DNA of 53,479 nucleotides from Geobacter sp. (GTDB lineage: Bacteria; Desulfobacterota; Desulfuromonadia; Geobacterales; Geobacteraceae): positions 1 through 53,479 of the forward strand of contig POSG01000022.1 of the NCBI GenBank assembly GCA_003314535.1, read 5' to 3'. Made by a program: the position numbers and the translations under genes. This document shows positions 37,045-45,475 of this stretch, in pieces; position 1 is the first letter of the stretch; every line of letters starts with the position of its first letter. The notes below the pieces were generated by a model. That model made no database searches. It was not told the origin of the DNA and was given only the letters and a program-made list of their open reading frames with translations.

Positions 37045-37599
37045 ATGAAAAAAACAACCAGATTGTATGTCACAGCCGCCTTTGGAGCCATAATTCTTGG
37101 CCTTGCAGTGCGTGCTTGTGTCCTGAAGCCCTATGTCACGCCATCTTTCTCCATGGAAAACACCATCGCCCCGGGCGACCGGTTCCTGGTGAACACGATG
37201 ATCTTCGGCGCCCGTCTGCCATTCACGGACATAATCATGCTGGAGTTCCGTGCGCCTCAACGAGGTGATGTCATATTGTTCCAGTACCCTGAGGACCCGC
37301 GGAAAGAGCTCGTCAGCCGTATCGTCGGCCTGCCCGGCGAAGTCGTGCAAGGTATTGACAAGAAAGTGTACGTCAACGGCCGGTTGTTTGCCCACCCGTC
37401 GGAAACCCACAAGGAGACGGACCTGGTTCCAAAGGAGCAGAACCCGCGAGATACCTTCAAGCCAGTGACGGTCCCGGCGGACTCCTATTTCGTCATGGGA
37501 GACAACAGGGACCGCTCTTACGACAGCCGTTTCTGGGGCTGCCTGCCCAGGAAGAACATAAAGGGGCTTTTCCTGTTCAAATACTGGCCCATTCCGTAA
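37045..37599 (+). CDS. Signal peptidase I paralogue lacking the catalytic lysine
   Basis: 184 residues, tandem after lepB by 31 bases. Shares N-terminal helix, RGDVILFQYPEDPRKELVSRIVGLPGE (key residues below) and the DNRDRSYDSRFWG box. Box B has Ser36 (TPSFSMENT), but at the place of the general base Lys of box D the codon AGC gives Ser91 (LVSRIVGLPG against YIKRIIGLPG in the neighbour). The only nearby lysine is Lys87, four residues earlier. Either inactive (regulatory or decoy), uses another base, or handles a special substrate. Reading frame is intact and ends at a strong terminator. Confidence 0.9.
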   Translation: MKKTTRLYVTAAFGAIILGLAVRACVLKPYVTPSFSMENTIAPGDRFLVNTMIFGARLPFTDIIMLEFRAPQRGDVILFQYPEDPRKELVSRIVGLPGEVVQGIDKKVYVNGRLFAHPSETHKETDLVPKEQNPRDTFKPVTVPADSYFVMGDNRDRSYDSRFWGCLPRKNIKGLFLFKYWPIP

Positions 37600-37625
37600 A
37601 CGGACCAGGGATTCATCCTGAAGAA

Positions 37626-37676
37626 GAAACAAGAAGCGCCATTCGCAAATTCATCGCGAATGGCGCTTCTTGTTTC
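37626..37676. terminator. Bidirectional terminator, 21-base perfect stem
   Basis: Arms 37626-37646 and 37656-37676 are perfect inverses (start GAAACAAGAAGCGCC) around a nine-base loop, with A/T-rich ends on both sides. Lies between the convergent signal peptidase and exported-protein operons and overlaps the stop codon end of the latter. Confidence 0.85.
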
Positions 37677-38301
37677 ATTTGCCGCGCAGGGAAAGTTTCT
37701 TCTGCATCCCGCCAGGGTATACCAGGGTTACTGCATCCCCTTCAAACTGGGCAGTATCCGTCAATGCTGGTATGTCCACTGATTCCTGGACCTCGCATTT
37801 AGCCAGGTCCACCGGGATTGCTCCGTAGGAGGCTTCACCCCGGACCTTGAAAATGACCAGGGACCAGTTGCCGTCGGGTGAGCTAAGGACCTTCTGGACC
37901 CGGTCGGGATTGATGGAAATATGGTCGCGCGCCTGCTGGGATCCTGCTTCCATGAGGCTGATGACGGTTTTGTCACTGCTTATCTTGACAGTGCAGGATG
38001 ACTGGCCGGTCATTATCTGAGCCGGCTGGAGCATGGGCTGGCTTCCGGGCACGGACTGGTCCGGATAGAGTTGCTGCTGCGGCAGTTCCTGCTGCACCGG
38101 AGGCTGGCCGACCTGTGTCTGCTGGTCGGGTTGCTGCTGGGGAGGTTGCTGCTGAATCTGCTGCGACTGGTCCGGAAGCTGCCCGCCCTGCTGCAGGCCT
38201 CCGCCCAGGTCCGCAGCATGCGAATTCCGGGCCGGAAGAACAGGAGAGTACAAGAGCGCCAGGAAGACTACAACCATCAGCGGAGCAAATCTCGCATTCA
38301 T
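37675..38301 (-). CDS. Exported protein with Gln/Pro-rich segment, third gene of CsgG-like operon
   Basis: Function not recognised. ATG 38301 with GGAGG six bases upstream, 208 residues; the ATGA overlaps the previous stop. Signal peptide (MNARFAPLMVVVFLALLYSPVLPA), then a low-complexity stretch rich in Gln and Pro (about 35-90), then a small folded C-terminal domain (about 100-205) with two cysteines (SCTVKISSD, KCEVQES), probably disulfide linked in the periplasm, ending GMQKKLSLRGK. Looks like a periplasmic or surface component. Translation coupled to the preceding gene; presumably works with the CsgG-like protein. Confidence 0.75.
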   Translation of the reverse strand: MNARFAPLMVVVFLALLYSPVLPARNSHAADLGGGLQQGGQLPDQSQQIQQQPPQQQPDQQTQVGQPPVQQELPQQQLYPDQSVPGSQPMLQPAQIMTGQSSCTVKISSDKTVISLMEAGSQQARDHISINPDRVQKVLSSPDGNWSLVIFKVRGEASYGAIPVDLAKCEVQESVDIPALTDTAQFEGDAVTLVYPGGMQKKLSLRGK

Positions 38302-38969
38302 TGTTGCCTCCACTCTTTCAATCTGGGAAACTCAGGCCTCTTGAGCGGTAGGATCACCGGCCGGATTGCCAAATCCGCAAACTCCGGAGCCATCCCTCTT
38401 TCGAACGAGTAAAGCTGCCTGTTCCCCGGTCGTTGGCATGGATAAGCCGTCAGAATCTGCAACGAAACCGGCAAAGGTCTGTTCCTGTCGAATCTGGGTA
38501 TCCATTCCAAAAGCAGGAAAATCTCGGCCGCAGGGACATCGTCAGGCAGGGCCATACCCGCGACAAACGTGCGCCTCTCCCCATGGCGAAATGCCATCCT
38601 TCCTTTGTCTGAGAGCTTCAGCTCATATTTCATCCCCACCTGTCCGAATGGATGGTTGTCCAGAGCGTACACCCTAAGCCTGTCCCCATCCCCGTCATGG
38701 CTTAAGACCAGGTTATAGGAGACGCCCCGCTGCATTCCGAACCGGTAAATGGAATACCAGGCATCCCGGTTCCCGGTAAAGCGCTCGGCCGCTCCTCCCC
38801 CGGCGAAATTGAACCCGACGTTAAGGGGAAACTCGTCAGGATACAAAGTGACGGCTGGAGGCATATCGTAGAAATCCGGGAAATCGGCCCGGACAGGACT
38901 GCCACCCATGGCGAGCGAAAGTATCATCAGGAGCATGATACCTGCACTGGACCTGCCGTTTCTGACCAC
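38298..38969 (-). CDS. Exported protein of unknown function, second gene of CsgG-like operon
   Basis: 223 residues from a GTG at 38969 that overlaps the csgG-like stop codon by one base (TAGTG), with GAGAGG five bases upstream. Signal peptide (MVRNGRSSAGIMLLMILSLAMGGSPVRA). The mature part has alternating strands (GNRDAWYSIYRFGMQRGVSYNLVLSHDGDGDRLRVYALDNH shortened: WYSIYRF, YNLVLSHDGDGDRLRVYALD), suggesting a beta-sandwich, possibly a Ca-binding-like acidic patch DGDGDR. I recognise no family. Coupled on both sides. Confidence 0.75.
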   Translation of the reverse strand: MVRNGRSSAGIMLLMILSLAMGGSPVRADFPDFYDMPPAVTLYPDEFPLNVGFNFAGGGAAERFTGNRDAWYSIYRFGMQRGVSYNLVLSHDGDGDRLRVYALDNHPFGQVGMKYELKLSDKGRMAFRHGERRTFVAGMALPDDVPAAEIFLLLEWIPRFDRNRPLPVSLQILTAYPCQRPGNRQLYSFERGMAPEFADLAIRPVILPLKRPEFPRLKEWRQQ

Positions 38970-39715
38970 TATTCCTCTCCGTAACGTTTTGTAATTTCAT
39001 ATACGGCAGCTTCTATGCATGCCCTAAGCGCCCTGTCGACGCTCTCCTTTTTCGAATGCGATATACTTGCGTCGGGATCAAGCGGAATGTTCTTGCCGCG
39101 CAGGGCGGCTATGGACTGGGCAAGTTTTCCCAGGCCGCTCACCGACTTCTTGGAATCTTCAAGCGGTTTGCGGACGTTCACCGAATCCAGTACCAGCCCG
39201 TTTTCCGCGTCGATGATACGGATGTCGACGCCGATGCTGGATTCAGCGCCCCTTCCCCCCACATCCATGCCGCCGACAGTTATTCCCCCTTCTGTAGCTT
39301 CATCATCCTGGCTGTACTCGGATATCGTGCCTTCGAATATGTAACTTGCGGCAGCAAGCTTGACCGACCCGCCTCCTCCGGTCGTCATGCCCGAGGTATT
39401 CAGCTGTTTTTCCCTCATGACTCCCTCGTTGAGGCGATGGCGCTCGGCAACAGCGAAATAGCCCGTTTTGATGAGAGCCGTCGTGAACATGTCAGTTGCC
39501 GCCCTGGCGCCGACCTCGGGGACACCGCTTCTGAACTCGTAGATGGTGACCACTTTCTTCGCCCCTTTCTTCCTGAGGCTTTTCAGTTTCTTCGTGGTCC
39601 TGGAATTGTCTACAACGGGATCCTGTTCCGCGATAGCCGCTCCTGCCGACAGGGACAAGCTGATCGCCAGACAGACAAGGAACGGAAAACTCCGCAAGAC
39701 TCCGCATCTACCCAT
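38969..39715 (-). CDS. CsgG/HfaB-family protein without a lipobox
   Basis: Relative of CsgG, the outer-membrane pore lipoprotein that secretes curli, and HfaB of the holdfast. ATG 39715 with GGGAGG six bases upstream, 248 residues. Family stretches: VTIYEFRSGVPEVGARAATDMFTTALIKTGYFAVAERHRLNEGVMREKQ in short pieces (EFRSGVPEV, TDMFTTALIKTGYF, LNEGVMREKQLN), then AASYIFEGTISEYS. Unlike CsgG, there is no Cys after the signal peptide (MGRCGVLRSF...AGAAIAEQD), so it should be released by signal peptidase I, not lipidated. No curli subunit (CsgA/B) or CsgE/F is recognised. First gene of the three-gene cluster. Confidence 0.85.
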   Translation of the reverse strand: MGRCGVLRSFPFLVCLAISLSLSAGAAIAEQDPVVDNSRTTKKLKSLRKKGAKKVVTIYEFRSGVPEVGARAATDMFTTALIKTGYFAVAERHRLNEGVMREKQLNTSGMTTGGGGSVKLAAASYIFEGTISEYSQDDEATEGGITVGGMDVGGRGAESSIGVDIRIIDAENGLVLDSVNVRKPLEDSKKSVSGLGKLAQSIAALRGKNIPLDPDASISHSKKESVDRALRACIEAAVYEITKRYGEE

Positions 39716-39804
39716 CACACACCTCCCACAGTTATTGTTGGATCTGTTCCATCAATATCCACTATTTCCTGAGCCGTGATCCGTCGGCAGCACGCCGGTT
39801 CAGC

Positions 39805-40182
39805 TCAATGTGTCGTTCCCCCGCCACCCTTGTGCATATCGGCAACAAAGGCAGCCCGGGCTTTTTCCATCGCTTCCATCTCTTTCAGCCGTTCCCCGAG
39901 CCAGAGATGGAAGTTGCGGACGTTGTCGTAGGTCATGATTATCCCCACATCGACGGAGCGGACCATGGTGTTGGCCGTCGAAGCTGCTTCGGGTTCCACC
40001 TCTCTGCCGATGGTCCCGTCAGGCGACAGTTCATGGGTGATGGTCTCCGGCAAGGGGGGACGTTCATGGTAGAAATTGATGACCATCTCGCCACGGGGTG
40101 AAATTCCCCCGTGCGCGCCGTTCACGAAAACGGGGCGATAATCCTCGCCGACGACATAGGTGAATCGGATTTCCGGCTTCAT
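39805..40182 (-). CDS. Conserved-looking small protein downstream of hisS
   Basis: 125 residues, no signal peptide. Begins MKPEIRFTYVVGEDYRPVFV with GAHGGISPRGEMVINFYHERPP, then VRSVDVGIIMTYDNVRNFHLWLGERLKEME. Weakly reminiscent of DUF3467-type proteins by the last helix, but I do not claim this. Its ATG overlaps the hisS stop (ATGA), so it is translated with hisS. Function unknown. Confidence 0.7.
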   Translation of the reverse strand: MKPEIRFTYVVGEDYRPVFVNGAHGGISPRGEMVINFYHERPPLPETITHELSPDGTIGREVEPEAASTANTMVRSVDVGIIMTYDNVRNFHLWLGERLKEMEAMEKARAAFVADMHKGGGGTTH

Positions 40183-41462
40183 CGCTTTTCCTCCCCCGCT
40201 TCCCCGGCAGCGGTTCCACTTGCGAGAACCGTCATTATCCTGTCGGCATCCAGCTCCACTTCCTGCTGCGCTCCGCTATCCATAACTTTTATGGCAGCCA
40301 CTCCCTTCGCCATTTCCTCCTCTCCGAGGATCAGCGTATGGCGCGCGCCCAGCTTGTCGGCACGCCGCATCTGGCTTTTCAGGCTTTTTCCTTCATAATC
40401 CATCTCCACGGAAGCCCCAAGCCGCTGCAACCTGCACATCAGCCTGAAAGCCTCGTTCCCGGCCGCCTCCCCGTGGAAGGCGATGAAAAGGTCAGGCCTG
40501 ACGCCGAAATCGGCATCGCCAAGCAGGAGGACAACGCGCTCCACACCCATGGCAAACCCTATGCCCGGCAAGGGGGGACCGCCAAGCTCCTCTATCAGCC
40601 GGTCATAGCGTCCGCCCGCCGCAACGGCGCTTTGAGAGCCGAGCATGCCGGTTACCAGTTCGAAGGTCGTGCGGGTGTAATAGTCAAGTCCGCGCACCAT
40701 GCGCGGGTTGATCTCGTATTCTGTTCCGGCGGCTTCCAGATAGGCGCGGGTACGTGAAAAATGATCTTCACATCCCGGACACAGGTGATCCAGTACCGAA
40801 GGAGCAGCTGCTGTAGCTTCGCGGCATCCAGCTGCCTTGCAGTCGAGAGCGCGGAGCGGGTTTGTAAGATAGCGGCGCCGGCAGTCGTCGCACAGATCCT
40901 CCAGCCGCGCCTGGAGGAAATCCTTCAGTTTTTCCCGGTATGCAGGCCTGCACTCGTGGCAGCCGAGCGAATTTATCTGCAGACGGGGCTCAGTGAGCCC
41001 CAACTCGGCGAAAAACTGGCACAGCATGGTGAGAACCTGGGCGTCAATTTTCGGGTCCGTTACGCCCGCCACCTCGACACCGATCTGGTGGAACTGGCGG
41101 TAGCGCCCCTTCTGCGGCCTCTCGTAACGGAACATCGGCCCCATGTAGTAGAGCTTGGCAACCGAGTCCGCCACGTGGAGCTTATGCTCTATGAAGGACC
41201 GGATCACCCCTGCAGTTCCTTCAGGACGGAGCGTAACCCCGTTTCCGCCCTTGTCAGTGAACGAATACATCTCCTTTTCCACTATGTCGGTGGCATCGCC
41301 GATGGAGCGGGCAAACAGCTCGGTTTTTTCCAGAACCGGCACCCGAATCTCTGAGAAACCGTAAATACCGAATACCCGCCGCGCAGTGTCCTCCACGTGC
41401 CGCCATTTTCCCACCTCTCCAGGCAGTATGTCATTGAAACCCTTGATGCCGTTGATTGCCAC
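40179..41462 (-). CDS. hisS: Histidyl-tRNA synthetase
   Basis: Charges tRNA-His. 427 residues from a GTG at 41462 with GGGG eight bases upstream. Class II motifs: motif 1 region YGFSEIRVPVLE, motif 2 MFRYERPQKGRYRQFHQIGVE (about 110-130), HisA LDYYTRTTFEL near 260, motif 3 GIGFAMGVERVVLLL, and the C-terminal anticodon-binding domain. Between a c-di-GMP cyclase gene (35 bases upstream) and the small unknown gene. Confidence 0.97.
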   Translation of the reverse strand: MAINGIKGFNDILPGEVGKWRHVEDTARRVFGIYGFSEIRVPVLEKTELFARSIGDATDIVEKEMYSFTDKGGNGVTLRPEGTAGVIRSFIEHKLHVADSVAKLYYMGPMFRYERPQKGRYRQFHQIGVEVAGVTDPKIDAQVLTMLCQFFAELGLTEPRLQINSLGCHECRPAYREKLKDFLQARLEDLCDDCRRRYLTNPLRALDCKAAGCREATAAAPSVLDHLCPGCEDHFSRTRAYLEAAGTEYEINPRMVRGLDYYTRTTFELVTGMLGSQSAVAAGGRYDRLIEELGGPPLPGIGFAMGVERVVLLLGDADFGVRPDLFIAFHGEAAGNEAFRLMCRLQRLGASVEMDYEGKSLKSQMRRADKLGARHTLILGEEEMAKGVAAIKVMDSGAQQEVELDADRIMTVLASGTAAGEAGEEKR

Positions 41463-41497
41463 TCTTTGAACCCCTTCCCGATACTCCGGATACCTTT

Positions 41498-42883
41498 TTA
41501 CTTGTCGCGCAATGCCCGGAAAACCCTGTTCCGGCCGCTGAACTTGCCACGGTACATGGCCTTGTCCGCAACTTCCAGAAGTTCCATCTTCGAACTTGTG
41601 TCTTCAGGAAAGCATGCATAGCCGATACAGACCGTAAGACTGATGTCCAGGCCGTCCATTTCCATGAAATGGTGCGCCTCGACGGTGGCCCGGATACGCT
41701 CCGCCACCAGAGCGGTGCTTTCAGGGTCAGTCTCAACCAGAATTATAGTATATTCATCACCGCCATACCTGATGACCAGGTCCACATCGCGGACGGATTT
41801 TCTCAGCAGCGAGCCCACCTCGCCCAGCACCCTGCTCCCCACAAGGTGGCCATGGGTGTCGTTTACATCCTTGAAATGATCCAGATCGATGAACAGCAGG
41901 CCGACATGCGAATCATACCGGTCAGCCCTCTTCAGTTCCCGGTCCAGGGCTATATCCAGGTAACGGTAGTTGAAAAGGCCGGTCAGTTCGTCGATATAGA
42001 GCATGTTCCGCGCCGAGGCAAAGCGGGCTGCATTCTCGAACGCAAGAAAGGACTGGTCGAGGAGAAAACTGATGTTTCGGGACTTGATATCAGCCGGGAG
42101 CTTTCCCTTGCTCGGGTTGAAAAGCGCCACTACCCCCTGGAAAGTGGTTCGGGAGCGGATCCAGAGAATCAGCGCTTCATCCAGGTCGGCTGGCAGGATA
42201 TCGCCGGATTCGCCATGGCTTGACAAAAAGGCGGCCAGGCTTATCTTCATCCACGACTCGCCGGTGCTTCTCCCGTAATTCTCCAGCAACAGGTCGCCGA
42301 TCAGCCTCCCCTCGGCGTTCCCTATTCCGCGAAGCTCAAGATGGGGAGCCTTGCCTTCACCGTCGGGGAAAATGCCCAGCGCTCTCCCGGTTCCGATTTC
42401 CTTGGCGAAAGTGTCCACCACGAGGGTGCCGAGCCGCTCTATCTCCAGGCAGTTGGCTATTGTCTGCCCGACCTGGAACAGGTGGAGAAGCGACTTGAGC
42501 TCGATATTTTCGTTCAGCAGCCGCCGTTGCTCCATGCAGAGAGAAACCGTGTGGCGCAGCTCATCATGGTTGACGGGCTTGAGCAGGTAGTCCCTGGCGC
42601 CGTTCTTGAGGGCATGTATGGCAGACTCCACGTTGGTATCCCCGGTCACGACGATCACATCGATGTCGGGATCATGGCGCTTGACCCGGAACAGCAGATC
42701 CAGACCGCTCTGGCCCGGCATGACAAGGTCGGTCACGATAAGGTGATATCCGGTCGTTATGAGGCGTTCCATGGCTTCATCGGCGGAAGCTGCCGTGTGC
42801 ACCTCGTAGCCTTCCCCATTGAGAAGGTGGTAATACATTTCCCTGAAGAATCTGTCGTCCTCCACGACGAGTATTTTCTCCAT
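41498..42883 (-). CDS. Response regulator with GGDEF output (diguanylate cyclase)
   Basis: Makes c-di-GMP when phosphorylated. ATG 42883 (MEKILVVEDDRFF...), GAGG eight bases upstream; 461 residues. Receiver domain 1-120 with Asp52 acceptor (IVTDLVMPGQSG) and Lys102 (LLKPVN). A middle region (about 140-285) resembles a GAF-type sensor. GGDEF domain: DELTGLFNYRYL start, RYGGDEY active site at about 374-378 (variant of GGDEF with final Tyr) and the feedback I-site RDVD five residues before, so product inhibition should work. Partner kinase not in the window. Confidence 0.9.
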   Translation of the reverse strand: MEKILVVEDDRFFREMYYHLLNGEGYEVHTAASADEAMERLITTGYHLIVTDLVMPGQSGLDLLFRVKRHDPDIDVIVVTGDTNVESAIHALKNGARDYLLKPVNHDELRHTVSLCMEQRRLLNENIELKSLLHLFQVGQTIANCLEIERLGTLVVDTFAKEIGTGRALGIFPDGEGKAPHLELRGIGNAEGRLIGDLLLENYGRSTGESWMKISLAAFLSSHGESGDILPADLDEALILWIRSRTTFQGVVALFNPSKGKLPADIKSRNISFLLDQSFLAFENAARFASARNMLYIDELTGLFNYRYLDIALDRELKRADRYDSHVGLLFIDLDHFKDVNDTHGHLVGSRVLGEVGSLLRKSVRDVDLVIRYGGDEYTIILVETDPESTALVAERIRATVEAHHFMEMDGLDISLTVCIGYACFPEDTSSKMELLEVADKAMYRGKFSGRNRVFRALRDK

Positions 42884-42977
42884 ATTCTGCCACCTCGAAC
42901 TTCTTATCACCCTGGATTTGACAATATGCAGCTGAACTTTCCGCGGTCCTAAAACTTACAAAGAATTGGGGAATATG

Positions 42978-45380
42978 TCAATGGAAATGCCCGGTTTGAC
43001 GCCAGGTGGTCACCTCCCATTTGCCGTTGCCGCAAATGATGCTGACGGTTCCGTCAAGATCGGTCCTGAAGATTGTCGCCCCATGGCGGCGGAAGCGTTC
43101 AAGCGTGTCCTCCGCGGGGAGGCCGAACCTGTTGCGGTAGCCGACGCCGATCAAAACGGCTTCGGGAGACGCGGCATCCAGAAATGCAGCTGAAGACGAG
43201 AGCCTGCTGCCGTGGTGCGGCGCCTTCAATACGGTGCACCTGAGCGTCGATCCCATGCCGGAAAGCCTTTTTTCAGTCCGCAAGCCGATATCCCCGGTAA
43301 ATAGAACGGTGAAATCATCCATGAGAAGTCGAAACACCATAGAGGTGTCGTTCAGGTCAGGAGACCCTTGATATTCTGAAATCATTTCGGTAGGAGCAGG
43401 CGCCAGGGTCTCGAGGCGGACCGCGCCGATATGCAGGACCATTCTGCCGCCGATTCTGCGGACCGGCACACCCTTGGCCTTCAGGATGTCCTTGAGCATC
43501 CCGTACTCTTCAATATCCGCATTTGCGCCGGTTTCCCAGAATTCACCTATGGAAAAATTGCGCGCCAGGAAAAGCATGCCGTTCAGATGGTCGGGATGGG
43601 GATGCGTCAGCACCAGGTAATCCAGCTTAACGATCCCCCTTTTCCAGAGGGCCGGCGCCAGCAGCCTTTCACCCGGATCAAAACCACCCTTTCTCGTACT
43701 GCCTCCGCCATCGACAAGCATCTTCCTGCCATCGGGAAAGCTGATGAGGGTGGATTCGCCATGGCCGACACTGAAGAAGTCGATTCTCAGTTTTCCCGCC
43801 CCCGGTTCGGTCGGAACAAATCTGAGCACGGCAAACAGCACCAGGACACAAGAGCCTAACAAAATTCTTTTGCCGCGGCCGGTAAATGTGATCACCATGA
43901 GCGCCAGAAACGAAAGGAAGTAATCCGTACCTCCCGTTTTCCAGGCAGGCAGAGTCGGCAGCCTTGCCAGGACCCCCATGATACCGTGGGAAGCCTTGAC
44001 CAGGCAACCGGCCGCCAGGAGCAGCAACCGGGCCAGGGAGCCACAGAAGAATTCGCACACCATGGCTGAGAAACCCAGCACAACGGCGCCGTAACCCAGG
44101 AGTGGAACTATTATGAAATTGGCAATAAGGCCGGTAAGTGTCGTACGGTGGAAATGAAAGGATACGGGAATCATGGTAGACGCGGTTGCAGACAGCGATG
44201 CCGCCAGGAAAAGGAGCAGCTTTCGGGAAATGCCCGCTGCGCGCCTGAACGGCGCCATCAAGAGCGGAGTCAACACAAGGATGCCCCAGAGAGCCAGGAA
44301 TGACAGCTGAAATGAAATGTCGAACAGTGTCGGGGGTGAACAACCAAGAATGAGGAACGCCGCCAGCATGAGAGAATGGACCGGATCAGCTTCCCTCCCG
44401 ACCAGGAGAGCAGCAATGTAAACCGTGATCATCATGACCGATCGAACCGTGGCCGGCGCAGCCCCTGAAAGGAAAAGGTAGAAAAGCAGGACAGGTACCG
44501 TGCCGACAAGGATTGCCCGCCTGAGGTTGGCTCGCAGCAGTAGAAACCTGGAGCATCGGGCGCAAAAAAGTGCCAGGTGGAACACGAAGAACGCGATCAC
44601 CCCGACATGAAATCCAGATATGGACAGGATATGATTTACTCCCGTCCTGGTGTACAAATCGCGCAGCTCCGTGGGGACGCCCCCCATGTCGCCCAGCAGA
44701 ATGGCCCGCATCACAGCCCCTTCTCCGCCCGGCAGGCTCTGCCCGATGTGTTTGCCCAGGTCGAGGGCAAGCCGGTCCATGGAAAGCCCCAGGGGACAGG
44801 CCACGCCGCGTCTCAGCAGGAAGATATCGGCCGAAGATCTCACGAACCCCGTTACATAGATCCTATGGCATGCCAGGTACCGCTCATAGTCGAACTCGCC
44901 GGGAACGCCGAAATTGCGCGGTCTTCCAAGGCGAGTTCTGAAACGCACGAGGTCGCCGGTCAGCAGCTCCCCGCTCCCCTCGCCGACATTCAGCAGCATC
45001 CTGCCGGAGATTCTGACCGAATTCCCTTGGGAGATGAGCCTGACCGTGCGAAGACACACCTTCCCGCCCACATCCTTCCACTGGGGCCGTTCATCAATGA
45101 TGCCGTCGATGGTTCGGTATTCGCCATCAGTCAGGTTCACGACAGAGTCGGCGGGAAATTCGGGGTCCAGGTATGGCTTGAGAGATGCACCGCCCCATAT
45201 GGAAAAGCAAAGGGATGCCACGACAAGGAAAAGGCATCGGCTTCCCGAGAACACGCAGACAAGAAGCAGGAGCAAAAGGGGGATCAAAAGGATCGGTGAA
45301 GGGAATATATCCCACAGATACGCGGCCACGAGACCGGCGATGGCTGAAAAGAGGGGTATTGAAAGGGGATGGGCCCACAT
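42978..45380 (-). CDS. comEC: ComEC/Rec2-type DNA uptake channel
   Basis: Inner-membrane protein that takes single-stranded DNA into the cell. 800 residues. Layout: N-terminal helices and DUF4131-like domain, ComEC/Rec2 competence region (about 200-520) with GVNHILSISGFHVGVIAF, then a metallo-beta-lactamase-like domain (about 560-800) with LTHPHPDHLNG and a second His/Asp set (VLKAPHHGSRLSS). Fits with PilB/PilT in the same window as natural-transformation equipment. 94 bases upstream of the response regulator gene. Confidence 0.93.
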   Translation of the reverse strand: MWAHPLSIPLFSAIAGLVAAYLWDIFPSPILLIPLLLLLLVCVFSGSRCLFLVVASLCFSIWGGASLKPYLDPEFPADSVVNLTDGEYRTIDGIIDERPQWKDVGGKVCLRTVRLISQGNSVRISGRMLLNVGEGSGELLTGDLVRFRTRLGRPRNFGVPGEFDYERYLACHRIYVTGFVRSSADIFLLRRGVACPLGLSMDRLALDLGKHIGQSLPGGEGAVMRAILLGDMGGVPTELRDLYTRTGVNHILSISGFHVGVIAFFVFHLALFCARCSRFLLLRANLRRAILVGTVPVLLFYLFLSGAAPATVRSVMMITVYIAALLVGREADPVHSLMLAAFLILGCSPPTLFDISFQLSFLALWGILVLTPLLMAPFRRAAGISRKLLLFLAASLSATASTMIPVSFHFHRTTLTGLIANFIIVPLLGYGAVVLGFSAMVCEFFCGSLARLLLLAAGCLVKASHGIMGVLARLPTLPAWKTGGTDYFLSFLALMVITFTGRGKRILLGSCVLVLFAVLRFVPTEPGAGKLRIDFFSVGHGESTLISFPDGRKMLVDGGGSTRKGGFDPGERLLAPALWKRGIVKLDYLVLTHPHPDHLNGMLFLARNFSIGEFWETGANADIEEYGMLKDILKAKGVPVRRIGGRMVLHIGAVRLETLAPAPTEMISEYQGSPDLNDTSMVFRLLMDDFTVLFTGDIGLRTEKRLSGMGSTLRCTVLKAPHHGSRLSSSAAFLDAASPEAVLIGVGYRNRFGLPAEDTLERFRRHGATIFRTDLDGTVSIICGNGKWEVTTWRQTGHFH

Positions 45381-45475
45381 GGCCCCATGCTATCACATTA
45401 ACAGTTGCAAATCATAATGAATTAACTCAATCGGCGATGTCCCGGTCAGGCTTCCAGGCGGCAAGAAGTCATTCA

